Source: Bacillota bacterium (GTDB taxonomy: Bacteria > Bacillota > Limnochordia > Darwinibacteriales > Darwinibacteriaceae). From it: a DNA stretch of 60,377 nt. Of this stretch, positions 8,565 to 16,826 are shown piece by piece; the first letter of the stretch is position 1; each line of letters opens with the position of its first letter. Under the pieces are notes generated by a model, which saw only the letters and a list, made by a program, of their open reading frames with translations, searched no databases and was not told the DNA's origin. A program made the position numbers and the translations under genes. The stretch covers positions 1-60,377 of the forward strand of contig JAKOTU010000022.1 of NCBI GenBank assembly GCA_029776155.1. The letters run 5' to 3'.

Positions 8565-9170
8565 TTACCTCGATTCCTTGTACAAGTTAGAAAGCTGCGC
8601 ACCTAAGCTGCCGCCGGGGTGGTAGCGGTAAAAGTCTTTCTGCCCAAACCCCTTCAAAACAGAGAGGGTCACAGCCAGGGCATCTCCGATGATCAGCATC
8701 AACACTGCACTGGTGGTGGGCGCCAAGTTCAGATGATCCGCTTCCCGCTCATAGGTGTAGATCAGCGCCAAGTCACAAGCTCTGGCCAGTGTTGAGTCCC
8801 GCCCGCTGGTAATGGCGATCTTCTTGCAGCCGATCTGCTCCAAAACGGGCAGCAGGTTGAGCACTTCGCTGGTTTCCCCGCTGTTGGAAAGGAGAATGAC
8901 CACATCCCGGGCTTCAATCATGCCCGAGTCCCCGTGCACCGCTTCCGAGGCGTGGACGAAAAAGGCGGGAGTCCCTGTACTGGCCAGGGAAGCCGCGATC
9001 TTGCGGCCGATCAGGCCGGACTTGCCCACTCCAGAAACCACAACCTTCCCCTCACACTGCTGGATCAACTGCACCGCATCCACAAAACTCTGATCCAGCT
9101 GATCCACCAAACGGGCCGCGGCCTCCGCTTCCACCTGCGCAGCCTCTTTGAGAAGCTTTAAGACATCCAT
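8565..9170 (-). CDS. SIS-domain sugar phosphate isomerase, arabinose-5-phosphate isomerase-like, without CBS domains
   Basis: A 201-residue single SIS domain closely following KdsD/GutQ: GVGKSGLIGRKIAASLASTG (residues 47-66), FVHASEAVHGDSGMI, LLSNSGETSEV with the phosphate-binding serines, and the C-terminal RYHPGGSLGAQL histidine motif. KdsD interconverts ribulose 5-phosphate and arabinose 5-phosphate. The two CBS domains of KdsD (about 120 residues) are absent, as in some catabolic homologues. In an operon with two ribokinases it could link phosphorylated D-arabinose or ribose to the pentose phosphate pathway (inference). First gene of the operon, under the promoter at 9299-9328. Confidence 0.85.
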   Translation of the reverse strand: MDVLKLLKEAAQVEAEAAARLVDQLDQSFVDAVQLIQQCEGKVVVSGVGKSGLIGRKIAASLASTGTPAFFVHASEAVHGDSGMIEARDVVILLSNSGETSEVLNLLPVLEQIGCKKIAITSGRDSTLARACDLALIYTYEREADHLNLAPTTSAVLMLIIGDALAVTLSVLKGFGQKDFYRYHPGGSLGAQLSNLYKESR

Positions 9171-9228
9171 CTCACCACTGCCTTTCCCAGTTATTCTCTG
9201 TAATACGGCTCATCTGCCTCCCGAGCCT

Positions 9229-9242
9229 GTAAACGATTACAA
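9229..9242. promoter_or_regulatory. LacI-type operator upstream of the SIS/ribokinase operon
   Basis: TGTAAACGATTACA is an interrupted palindrome (arms TGTAA/TTACA around ACGA) with the central CG of LacI-family sites. It lies about 58 bases upstream of the SIS gene start and downstream of the promoter. A second CG-centred sequence (TTCGCGATTAA, about 9290-9300) overlaps the -10 box. Both resemble the cluster at 5612-5662, so the LacI regulator at 175 may control both operons. Confidence 0.6.
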
Positions 9243-9298
9243 GCAGCCCAATAAAAAGTGCCTGCTGCTCTGCCCAAGACAGCAAATATTCGCGATTA

Positions 9299-9328
9299 AT
9301 TATACATATTTTTCCCCAATGTTGTCAA
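9299..9328 (-). promoter_or_regulatory. Consensus sigma-A promoter of the SIS/ribokinase operon
   Basis: On the minus strand perfect TTGACA (9323-9328) and perfect TATAAT (9299-9304) are separated by 18 bases. Transcription would start near 9292 and run through the operator at 9229 into the SIS gene at 9170. A full-consensus promoter normally needs a repressor, in line with the adjacent LacI-type operators. Confidence 0.82.
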
Positions 9329-9350
9329 TGACGCCAAAGGCCCATGATCC

Positions 9351-9908
9351 TTAGATTCTCCGCCCCATGTCCCACCGGCGCCCCTTTCCGGGCACATGCA
9401 AAATGCCAGCCCTCTGCAGGCCGAACATGATCAGGGGAATGGCCAGGAGCTGGAAAACGATCCCGGGCAGGGCGTTGAGGAAGGCCCCGGCCGCGAACAT
9501 CTGCCAGGTAAAGGAGGACCCAGAAAGCCCGTACAGAACCAAGCTCACCAAACCCCACACCAGGCGGCCTCCCAGCATGGCGCTGATTAAGGCAGGGTAG
9601 ACCCAGCCCGTTTTCTTGTAGACCAGCCCGATGAACAGACCGTACGCGGCCAGTTCAAAGGCCATGGCCACGGCAGTGGGAAACATGGGCGGCATACCAA
9701 ACAAAACGCTGCGCAGTAGCGGAGTGACTAAGCCCACCAAAAGGCCCAACGGGCCGCCGATCACCAAGCCCGCCAGCAAAACAGGAAGATGCATGGGCAA
9801 AAAGCGCGCCCCCAAAGCGGGAACCTGCGCGGTCAGGAAGGGCATGATCAGCCCTAAAGCCACAAACAAGCCGGCTAAAACCACTTGTCGCGTCGATGCT
9901 CGAACCAT
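9351..9908 (-). CDS. ECF transporter S component (substrate-specific membrane subunit)
   Basis: A 185-residue hydrophobic protein with about five to six membrane segments. The N-terminal VVLAGLFVALGLIMPF and the conserved PMHLPVLLAGLVIGGPLG (near residues 38-55), GMPPMFPTAVAMAFELAAYG pattern are typical of ECF S components, which bind a vitamin or other micronutrient and borrow a shared EcfAA'T energising module. No such module is in the window, so this would be a group II, stand-alone S component. ATG at 9908 follows GGGGAG. The substrate is not recognisable; no matching riboswitch consensus was found upstream. Confidence 0.85.
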   Translation of the reverse strand: MVRASTRQVVLAGLFVALGLIMPFLTAQVPALGARFLPMHLPVLLAGLVIGGPLGLLVGLVTPLLRSVLFGMPPMFPTAVAMAFELAAYGLFIGLVYKKTGWVYPALISAMLGGRLVWGLVSLVLYGLSGSSFTWQMFAAGAFLNALPGIVFQLLAIPLIMFGLQRAGILHVPGKGRRWDMGRRI

Positions 9909-9959
9909 TATCTTCTCCCCTTACCCTAACTTCTGCTCCGTGGACAGCGCGAACCTTAG

Positions 9960-9991
9960 AAAAAAGGAAGTCGCGGCAGCAAAACCGCGGC
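9960..9991 (-). terminator. Probable intrinsic terminator between the oxidase pseudogene and the ECF gene
   Basis: On the minus strand CCGCGG and CCGCG form a short GC stem around TTTTGCTG, followed by ACTTCCTTTTTT. It lies after the pseudogene ending at 10059 and 50 bases before the ECF gene. It could equally be the terminator half of a leader attenuator for the ECF gene; no known aptamer was recognised in the roughly 70 bases upstream. Confidence 0.55.
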
Positions 9992-10058
9992 TTAGGGTTT
10001 TAATCTTGATTCAACAATTAATCTTCAAATCCTGCTCAGCTTGCAAATCCCTTTCGGT

Positions 10059-10501
10059 TTAGGACCGGCTCCAGCTCTGCTTGATGTCTCTGCCCTGCAG
10101 GCGGTCCACGTACACCGCTTCCACCACGGTCACCTGAATCAGCTTCATCTCCCCGGAGTGCTCCCAGGGGCAGAGTTCTTCAGCCATTTCGTAGAGCCCG
10201 CTGCGGCAACCTTGGCCCGTCCAAAAAGCTGGACTCCTTTGATTTGGTGCAGATCATCCGCGAAGGGCGTGGACACCAGCAGGCAGACTTGATCATCGGC
10301 CGCCAGGTTTCTGAACTTAGTTCCGCCCCGGGAGTGGATGTAAATGTTCAGGTCAGCATCGGCAAAGTATTTGACCGGACTTACGTGTACACCGCCGGGG
10401 CCGTAGGTGCCCAGGTAGCCCGTATCCCGCTCCCAGACAAACTCCAGGATGGTGTTTTCCAGTTCCTGGGGAGAAAGATAGGCATCGATTACGCGCGACA
10501 T
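10059..10501 (-). pseudogene. Pyridoxamine 5'-phosphate oxidase-like flavin protein, frameshifted
   Basis: The frame starting at ATG 10501 (behind a strong AAGGAGG) encodes a split-barrel flavin-oxidase-like protein (MSRVIDAYLSPQELENTIL, then GTYGPGGVHVSPVKYF and DDQVCLLVSTPFADD) but runs out of sense after KVAAAG near 10205 and stops at 10145. Shifting by one base at that point restores a convincing C-terminus (GLYEMAEELCPWEHSGEMKL, ending in YVDRLQGRDIKQSWSRS) with a stop at 10059. The full span of 443 bases is exactly one short of 148 codons, so a single base is missing in or near 10195-10210. Either a recent inactivation or a sequencing error. The family uses FMN or F420 and includes general stress proteins. 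Confidence 0.82.
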
Positions 10502-10550
10502 ATCAGACCTCCTTCCTACTCTCTACGGCTATTATGCCCAGGATCTAAAA

Positions 10551-10585
10551 GGGAAAAGCCCCGGTTTGAGCCGGGGCCTTTTCCC
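10551..10585 (-). terminator. Strong intrinsic terminator downstream of the DUF378 gene
   Basis: GGGAAAAG(G)CCCCGG and its complement form a roughly 14-bp hairpin around TTTGAG, with A/T tracts inside both arms so that it can work in either direction. It lies 65 bases after the DUF378 gene stop and 50 bases before the start of the oxidase pseudogene, separating the two transcription units. Confidence 0.85.
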
Positions 10586-10650
10586 AAGAAATATGCCAGA
10601 GGAAGACAACTGTGATCTACCCGCAGACTCTCCCACCGCTGGCAGGCACT

Positions 10651-10872
10651 TCACTCTGCCCGCACCCTGTTATCCCCAAACAGGAAGGTCAGGCTGTAAA
10701 GGCCCGCCAAGCCAACCAGAGTGTACACAATCCGCGCCAGCATGGAGGACGCCCGCATGGTCTCTCCTCCAAACACGGCGGCAACCAAGTCCCATTGGAA
10801 AAGCCCCACCAACAGCCAGTTCAGTGCACCGATGATCATGAGGAGCAGAGCCAGCCTAGAAAGCCAATTCAT
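10651..10872 (-). CDS. DUF378 small membrane protein
   Basis: A 73-residue protein with two membrane segments: RLALLLMIIGALNWLLVGLF and a second around MLARIVYTLVGLAGLYSLTF. The IGALNWLLVGLF...D pattern is the hallmark of the DUF378 family (YuzA-like), whose function is unknown. The frame extends to 10914, but ATG at 10872 lies 8 bases behind AGGGGG and starts directly with MNWLSRLA as in the family. It follows the ROK regulator gene by 87 bases on the same strand and ends before a strong terminator. Confidence 0.85.
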   Translation of the reverse strand: MNWLSRLALLLMIIGALNWLLVGLFQWDLVAAVFGGETMRASSMLARIVYTLVGLAGLYSLTFLFGDNRVRAE

Positions 10873-10959
10873 TGGGTAACCCCCTTCTGCGTGTTTTGTC
10901 CTAATATTTCCCAAATACCCCTATCTGATACGCCAGGACACGATCTGCAGAAAAACAAG

Positions 10960-12171
10960 TTAACGGGAGTTAAGATCAGTTTCCTTCGGTGCAGAGTGAA
11001 CCCCATTGGCTTCCAAGGGATTCCATTTTGCGTAGATGGTTTCGCCAATCCCCACATAGCGGGTAAGCGAACTATCCAGATCACACACCACATTGACCCC
11101 AGGATGCACATCCCACAGAGGGCACCTCTTTCTGAGCTCGTCCAAAAAATACGGTTCAAGCGCGCTGTATACTTCCGCGATATGTCCTCCTATGTAAAGT
11201 ACTTCAGGATCAAACAGATTGACCAAGATTGAGCTAAGCCTACCTAAAAGCACGCCCTTTTGTCTAGCCACCTCTTTACCGTTACTTCCTTTGATGTAAT
11301 CCACAAAAACCTTCCACTGTTCCCTCAAGTTTCGGCCCGAATGCGAGCGATCAGGAAGACTGCGCACCAAACCAGCAATGTGCAGCTCCGGTTCAACACA
11401 TCCGTAACCTGGACAAGTCGGGCATTTTATCGAGGGATCGCCAATGGGAATATGTGCTATCTCCGCAGCATAGCCATTCTTACCTCGGAGGAGATGGCCT
11501 TCGGCTATTATGCCTACACCAACACCCTCAGAAATGTGCAGATAGACAGCATTTTGCAGGTCCTTGTCTCTACTAGATACCGCTAAGGCGCATAAGTTGG
11601 ACTCATTGTCGACGTAAATAGGGCAATCAAAGTAGCGTGCTGCAATTGCTTTAATCTTCTGATCCTCAAACATAGGTATGGCCGAGTTAACTAGCTTGTG
11701 CTTCACCTTGTCGTAAATGGCGGAAACTGAAATGCCCAGCCCGCAAATACACTCATCCTCCAAACCCAACTCCGACTTTTTCTCCGTAAACACTGCTGCA
11801 GCAAAGCTGAGAATCTCATCCAGGTTCTCTAGATGAGTGATGTCGTAGTCCTCCCCCAAGACCACTTGACTACGCAAATCTAGAATGGCAAAACCCATGT
11901 ATCCCTGCAGTTGCAGGTCGACACCCACTGAGTAGAACCGGTTATAGTTGAACACCAACCCTTTGGGTGTCCTGCCGATCCGAGATGTGGGGATATCCGT
12001 TTCACTGAGAATGCCGAGTTCAATCAGTTCGTTGCACAGCTTTGACACGGTGGGGAAGCTAAGGTTACACATTTCGGCGATTTCGCGCCGGGTAATGTTA
12101 TCGTGGAACCTCACGGCACTGAGTATGTCTTTTACATTGTTATTACGAATATCCCGAACATCTTGAATCAT
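10960..12171 (-). CDS. ROK-family transcriptional regulator (NagC/XylR type)
   Basis: A 403-residue protein: an N-terminal winged helix (RREIAEMCNLSFPTVSKLCN, about residues 28-47) followed by a ROK sugar-kinase-like domain. The zinc-site region is AEIAHIPIGDPSIKCPTCPG then YGCVEP, and the kinase catalytic motif reads VDNESNL instead of ENDAN, so the catalytic Asp is not in place, as expected for a regulator. ATG at 12171 follows GAGGAG. It is the last gene of the ribose-type importer operon (start 18110) and probably represses the promoter at 18179 in the absence of its sugar (inference). Confidence 0.92.
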   Translation of the reverse strand: MIQDVRDIRNNNVKDILSAVRFHDNITRREIAEMCNLSFPTVSKLCNELIELGILSETDIPTSRIGRTPKGLVFNYNRFYSVGVDLQLQGYMGFAILDLRSQVVLGEDYDITHLENLDEILSFAAAVFTEKKSELGLEDECICGLGISVSAIYDKVKHKLVNSAIPMFEDQKIKAIAARYFDCPIYVDNESNLCALAVSSRDKDLQNAVYLHISEGVGVGIIAEGHLLRGKNGYAAEIAHIPIGDPSIKCPTCPGYGCVEPELHIAGLVRSLPDRSHSGRNLREQWKVFVDYIKGSNGKEVARQKGVLLGRLSSILVNLFDPEVLYIGGHIAEVYSALEPYFLDELRKRCPLWDVHPGVNVVCDLDSSLTRYVGIGETIYAKWNPLEANGVHSAPKETDLNSR

Positions 12172-12259
12172 TAGAATTCTCCTCTTGGCAGTCCTATTAC
12201 TGCATTATTTTACCACACATTCTTCATCACGCAACAGCATAGACAATATGCTTTAGAAA

Positions 12260-12297
12260 GAGGCTTCCTCGAACGCATCTCGTTCGGGGAAGTCCTC
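12260..12297 (-). other. Intercistronic hairpin after the binding-protein gene
   Basis: GAGG-CTTCCTCGAACG pairs with CGTTCGGGGAAGTCCTC (one bulge, one wobble) around a 5-base loop, 16 bases after the stop of the binding-protein gene and 88 bases before the ROK gene. No long T-tract follows, so partial read-through into the ROK gene is likely. Same position as the five other hairpins after solute-binding-protein genes. Confidence 0.7.
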
Positions 12298-12312
12298 ACC
12301 AGCTACAGTTGA

Positions 12313-13305
12313 CTAGAACTGTGGTGGGTTCTCGTAGATGGCTGCAACTTCCGGATCCTGTAGGTCTTCAGAAGTAATGATATACGAACCACCGTAGATC
12401 AGGGGTGGCACGTGGCCAAACGGAGGATTCTGCGAGGGCATGTCAGTGGGATGCGCGGCCTGATAAGCCAGCATCATTGCCTGGAAACCAAGCAAATATG
12501 GGTTATCAGCAACCGTGGCCGCGATTTCCCCTGTTTTGAGCAGCTCCAACACAGGACCACCGTAGTCGCTAGCGATCACCACTACTTCGCCCTGACGACC
12601 TACAGTTCGAACCGCCGCTGCTGCCCCGGGGCCACCATAGCCGTGAGTACTGAATATGCCCTTAATGTTTGGGTTGGCCAACAGCGCTGCAACTGTTAGA
12701 GACTCGGCTCTAGCTACGTCGCCTTCATCATTGATGATGGCGGCCACTTTCATGTTGGGATACAGGCGCGCCAGTTCTTCCTCAAACCCCTGTGCTCGCT
12801 CTGCCATGGAACCGGCGCCAGGTACGGTAATGATAGCTACCTCACCTTCACCACCAAGCAGTTCACCCATGGCGCGAGCACCCGTGGCACCAAATTCGTA
12901 GTTGTCCGTACCGACATAAGCAAGCCTTTTGCTTTCTGGGGCGTCGTTGTCGAAGGTAATTACGGGAATGCCCCGGTCAATGGCACGGTTGATTGCCGGT
13001 ACAAGGGTTGCTTCATCGGCACAGGCTACCAAGATAGCGTTGGGCTGCTTCACAATTACTTGATCGATAGTCCTGGCCTGCAGAGATGCATCCCATTCTG
13101 CGGGGCCCTGGAGTTCAGTGGTTATGTGGTCCCCCAGAATCTTGGCGGCGTCGATCATACCAGCATAGGTCCAATTAAAGTACTCAGCGCCTTTGGTGAA
13201 GACAATCATCACATAGTGTTCTGGATCCTTCGCCCAGACACTGGCACCAGCCAGACCCACAACCATGGCAAGAGTCAACAACAACACCAGCAGACGTCTA
13301 CGCAC
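12313..13305 (-). CDS. Ribose/galactose-type (CUT2) ABC substrate-binding protein
   Basis: A 330-residue exported sugar receptor. The signal peptide (MRRRLLVLLLTLAMVVGLAG) ends near SVWA/KDP. The mature protein has the periplasmic-binding fold of the RbsB type: DAILVACADEATLVPAINRA-like helix-strand pattern around residues 90-110, PVITFDNDAPESKRLAYVGTD, and GTDNYEFGATGARAMGELLG. The start is GTG at 13305 with AAGGGGG upstream. It is last among the transport genes, after the second permease. No lipobox was seen. The substrate could be a pentose, hexose or polyol. Confidence 0.92.
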   Translation of the reverse strand: MRRRLLVLLLTLAMVVGLAGASVWAKDPEHYVMIVFTKGAEYFNWTYAGMIDAAKILGDHITTELQGPAEWDASLQARTIDQVIVKQPNAILVACADEATLVPAINRAIDRGIPVITFDNDAPESKRLAYVGTDNYEFGATGARAMGELLGGEGEVAIITVPGAGSMAERAQGFEEELARLYPNMKVAAIINDEGDVARAESLTVAALLANPNIKGIFSTHGYGGPGAAAAVRTVGRQGEVVVIASDYGGPVLELLKTGEIAATVADNPYLLGFQAMMLAYQAAHPTDMPSQNPPFGHVPPLIYGGSYIITSEDLQDPEVAAIYENPPQF

Positions 13306-13384
13306 GTTGAATACCCCCTTTGTATTCTCTGGTTACAAAAGCAGCAGAACGTTGTTTGAGCCCATGTCACCCCCTCCAGATGTA

Positions 13385-14344
13385 TTAATGCGACTCTTGT
13401 CTGAACAGCTGCGATCTCAGCAACACAGCAATGACCAGCATTACTCCGGTGAAGACGTCTTGGTAATATGTGGATACGCCACTCATGACAAATGCATTAT
13501 AGATCATCGCAAGGAAGATACTGCCCAGAATCGTTCCTTCGATGCTGCCGATCCCACCCTTCGTTAAGCTGGCACCCCCGATGGCCACCGCCGTGATCAC
13601 CCTGAGCTCGATTCCCTGACCGAAGTTTGAGCTCGCACTATTGTACACCATGGTGGCTAGTATACCCGCAACGCCCGCCAGGCAGGAAGACAAGGTGTAG
13701 ACCATCCTGTACACCCGTTCAGTCTTGACACCCGAAAGAGCCGCTGATGTAGGGTTTCCGCCTACAAAATAGACGTGAAGTAACGCGCGCTGCTTTTTAG
13801 ATAGAATCAGGATCAACAACGCTGCCACGAGGTATACCGCCATGGGAATTGGGAGTCCAAGAATTCTTGTGGACGACAACTCAACAAATGCAGATGGCAA
13901 GCGAGAGATCACCCGTCCGTCAGTGATGGCCAAGTTTAGGCCCCTGAGCGTCAACAACGTGGCCATGGTCACTATCATGGGGGGAATATTGAGAATGCGC
14001 CTCATCTCGTTGTTAATCAGACCAACAACGGCCGAGGCCGCTATCACTACAGGCATGGCCAAGAAGTGGTTTATGCCATTGCGGAGCAGCAAAGCCATCA
14101 GAATGGCCGCAAAGGGAAACACACCACCTACGGATAAATCAATGCCTCCCGAGACAATAACCAACGTCATACCCAAGGCCATTAGCGCCTCAAAGAGGAA
14201 ACCTTGAGCCATAACCTCGAAGTTGTACAGAGTTAGGAAAAAGGGGTTGCGGCGTGCCATAACGGTAGCTATGACGACAATCAAGAATAGTAGCACGACC
14301 ATCTGTTTGTCTATTTCCCGGATTGCTCTCCGAAAGCTTATCAC
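13385..14344 (-). CDS. Ribose-type ABC transporter permease
   Basis: A 319-residue polytopic permease of the RbsC family, with the typical ALGMTLVIVSGGIDLSVGGV segment near residues 55-75 and the C-terminal VIGGASLTKGGIGSIEGTILG-type loop near 255-275. GTG at 14344 overlaps the stop of the ATPase gene by four bases (GTGA), so translation is coupled. It differs clearly from the other permease of the operon (15843), so the channel is probably a heterodimer rather than the homodimer known for RbsC. Confidence 0.92.
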   Translation of the reverse strand: MISFRRAIREIDKQMVVLLFLIVVIATVMARRNPFFLTLYNFEVMAQGFLFEALMALGMTLVIVSGGIDLSVGGVFPFAAILMALLLRNGINHFLAMPVVIAASAVVGLINNEMRRILNIPPMIVTMATLLTLRGLNLAITDGRVISRLPSAFVELSSTRILGLPIPMAVYLVAALLILILSKKQRALLHVYFVGGNPTSAALSGVKTERVYRMVYTLSSCLAGVAGILATMVYNSASSNFGQGIELRVITAVAIGGASLTKGGIGSIEGTILGSIFLAMIYNAFVMSGVSTYYQDVFTGVMLVIAVLLRSQLFRQESH

Positions 14345-15846
14345 GCAGAAACCACCTCTTCCCCATAGGCTACACTCATGATTTTCTCCTGTGTCAAGCC
14401 TTCGTTCTCTAGGATCCCTTGCAACTTCCCCTCATGCATGACCATGATCCTATCAGACAATCCCAGAATCTCGGGCAGATCGCTCGAGATCATCATAACC
14501 GCCATGCCTTGATTCGCCAAATCCCTCAACAAGAAGTGAATCCTGGACTTGGCACCAACATCAACACCTCGGGAAGGCTCGTCAACAATTAAGACTTTGG
14601 GCCTAGCGGCCAACCACTTGCCCATGAGAACCTTCTGCTGGTTTCCACCTGACAGTCTCCCCACGTCCAAGTCACTCTTCTTTGGGATTACGTCCAATTC
14701 TTCTATAAGTTCCTCAGCAACATTTTGGACTTCTTGGCGCAGAACTGTCCCCAGGGGACTCGTAACGCGATCAAGTGCTGCGGCCACGATGTTGTCCGCC
14801 ACCGACATCTCCAGAAACAGGCCAAGCTGTTTGCGATCCTCTGATAGGTAGCAAACCCCCTTCTTAATCGCCTGCCTAGGGGATCGTGGTGCGAAGGGCG
14901 AACCCTCCAGAAGCATGGTTCCGCTATCGAGTCTATCCGCTCCAACCAACGATAACGCAAGCTCTGTCCTGCCCGAACCTACCAGCCCATACAACCCTAG
15001 TATTTCGCCAGCTTTGAGTTCAAATGAAATATCTGCGAACTTGGCTTTGCGGGAAACCCCAGAAACTTGGAGAATGGTTTTACCGTTCCTGTTTTTGGCC
15101 TTGGGCGGATACAGATCCTTAATGTCTCTTCCCACCATCATGCTTACGATTTTCCCGGAGGTGGCCTCCTTGGTATCCAGAGTGCCCACCAGACAACCAT
15201 CCCGCAGAACAGTGATACGATCCGAGATGCTCAACACTTCATCCAACTTGTGACTAATGAAGACGATGGCCTTCCCTTCGTTGCGCAGCGTCAAGAGTAA
15301 CTCGAAAAGCGCCTGGGTCTCTCGTTCAGACAGGGCACTAGTCGGTTCATCGAAAATAAGCACATCAATGTTCATGGAGAGAATTTTGGCAATTTCAATC
15401 ATCTGCCGAGTAGCAAAGGGCAAGGTTGAAACACGGGCTCGCGGATCTATGTGCATGTTCAGCTTGCCGAGGACTGTCTTCGTCTCTTCTTGCATCTCAC
15501 GTTTCTTGATCATACCCAAAGGCCCTGCGTGTTCCCGGTTGACAAACACGTTGTGCCAGACAGGCATGTTCTCGCAGAGGCTCAACTCTTGGTGGACTAT
15601 ACCAATACCGTGGCGGAAAGCGTCTTGTGGGCTGCGAATCTGCACTTCTTCGCCTCGAACCCATATTCTGCCGCTGTCCGCAGTGTATACCCCACCTATG
15701 ATCTTCATGAGCGTGGACTTCCCAGCACCGTTCTCGCCACATATGGCGTGGATCTCACCGGAATTGAAAGACAGTGAGATATTGTCCAAAACCAGGTTCC
15801 CCGAAAACGACTTACTGATCCCACTGATGCGAATGGCTTCGGTCAT
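14341..15846 (-). CDS. Ribose-type ABC transporter ATPase with two nucleotide-binding domains
   Basis: A 501-residue RbsA/MglA-type protein. Domain 1 has Walker A GENGAGKST (residues 37-45) and [14 protein letters not shown]; its signature LPFATRQMIEIAK is the degenerate form common in this family. Domain 2 has GLVGSGRTEL in place of a canonical Walker A (about residue 288) and LSGGNQQKVLMGKWLA with VLIVDEPSRGVDVGAK. ATG at 15846 overlaps the previous permease stop (ATGA). It powers the permeases at 13385 and 15843. Confidence 0.94.
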   Translation of the reverse strand: MTEAIRISGISKSFSGNLVLDNISLSFNSGEIHAICGENGAGKSTLMKIIGGVYTADSGRIWVRGEEVQIRSPQDAFRHGIGIVHQELSLCENMPVWHNVFVNREHAGPLGMIKKREMQEETKTVLGKLNMHIDPRARVSTLPFATRQMIEIAKILSMNIDVLIFDEPTSALSERETQALFELLLTLRNEGKAIVFISHKLDEVLSISDRITVLRDGCLVGTLDTKEATSGKIVSMMVGRDIKDLYPPKAKNRNGKTILQVSGVSRKAKFADISFELKAGEILGLYGLVGSGRTELALSLVGADRLDSGTMLLEGSPFAPRSPRQAIKKGVCYLSEDRKQLGLFLEMSVADNIVAAALDRVTSPLGTVLRQEVQNVAEELIEELDVIPKKSDLDVGRLSGGNQQKVLMGKWLAARPKVLIVDEPSRGVDVGAKSRIHFLLRDLANQGMAVMMISSDLPEILGLSDRIMVMHEGKLQGILENEGLTQEKIMSVAYGEEVVSA

Positions 15847-16799
15847 GCCGCCACACTCCTTGCGTGTACAAGACGCTCTTGTAGTCGGTCTATTGCCAAC
15901 GCAACGATGAGGATGATACCACTAATGGCGCTTTGCCAATTCGGTGAGCCATTAAGCATAATGAAGGCGTTGTTGATGAGAGCAACCAGGATTACTCCCA
16001 GAAGGGTACCAAAAACGCTTCCCTTCCCACCCGAAAGACTTGCACCGCCAACGACCGAAGCTGCAATAGCGCGCATTTCTGCTCCCAACCCAAAACTGGC
16101 ATGTCCCATGGCAAGGTGACTGGTCATCAAAATAGAAGCCAAACCAGCTGTAGTGCTGCAGATCATGTAAGCCACTATAGTGACTAGTCGCGTGGGCAGC
16201 CCGGTAAGGTACGCAGCATCAGGTGACTGACCAGTGTAGAACATCTGCTTAAAGAACTTGAATCTATTCACTAGCACCATAAACACCAAACACACCGCTA
16301 AGGAGAAGACTACCGTGACAGGCAATCCAAGAAAACGCCCCCGTCCAAAGGCGATGTAACTGGCTGGCAACTTATTGACGAAGTACCCGCTGGTCATAAC
16401 ATAACACATGCCCCGGAAGATTGACATGGAACTCAAAGTGGCCACAAAAGGCGCTACATTTGCTTTCGCGACAAGCACACCGTTGGCTGCTCCGATCGCT
16501 ATGGCAGTGGCGAGGCCACTTGCAACAGCAAGTGGCACTGCCACACCATCTTGGAGCAATAAGGTGGTCACGATGCCGGCGAACGCCATGACGGAACCGA
16601 CGGACAGATCTATGCCTCCTACGATGAGTACTACCGTCATCCCTAGGGCAAGTAAGAGGTCATACGACATCCCAATCAAGATCGCTTCGAAGTTGACCAG
16701 ATTTAAGAATGCTGTACCTTTGATCAACCCCATGACCACGATCACAAGGCCGATTAGCATCAACAACGACGATGTCCGGCCGGCCTTTAACACTCTCAT
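15843..16799 (-). CDS. Ribose-type ABC transporter permease
   Basis: A 318-residue RbsC-family permease with ALGMTVVLIVGGIDLSVGSV near residues 55-74 and VVGGASLSGGKGSVFGTLLG near 255-275. A GTG at 16808 is also possible, but GAGGGG is only two bases from it; ATG at 16799 has an 11-base spacing. The gene starts shortly after the M24 gene and its stop overlaps the ATPase start. Partner of the permease at 13385. Confidence 0.9.
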   Translation of the reverse strand: MRVLKAGRTSSLLMLIGLVIVVMGLIKGTAFLNLVNFEAILIGMSYDLLLALGMTVVLIVGGIDLSVGSVMAFAGIVTTLLLQDGVAVPLAVASGLATAIAIGAANGVLVAKANVAPFVATLSSMSIFRGMCYVMTSGYFVNKLPASYIAFGRGRFLGLPVTVVFSLAVCLVFMVLVNRFKFFKQMFYTGQSPDAAYLTGLPTRLVTIVAYMICSTTAGLASILMTSHLAMGHASFGLGAEMRAIAASVVGGASLSGGKGSVFGTLLGVILVALINNAFIMLNGSPNWQSAISGIILIVALAIDRLQERLVHARSVAA

Positions 16800-16826
16800 T
16801 GCATCCACAACCCCTCACATAGACAT

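Noticed and set aside
9909..10058. Known riboswitch (THF or preQ1 type) before the ECF gene
   Set aside because: Comparison with the remembered consensus sequences gave no convincing match; only a terminator-like hairpin is present.
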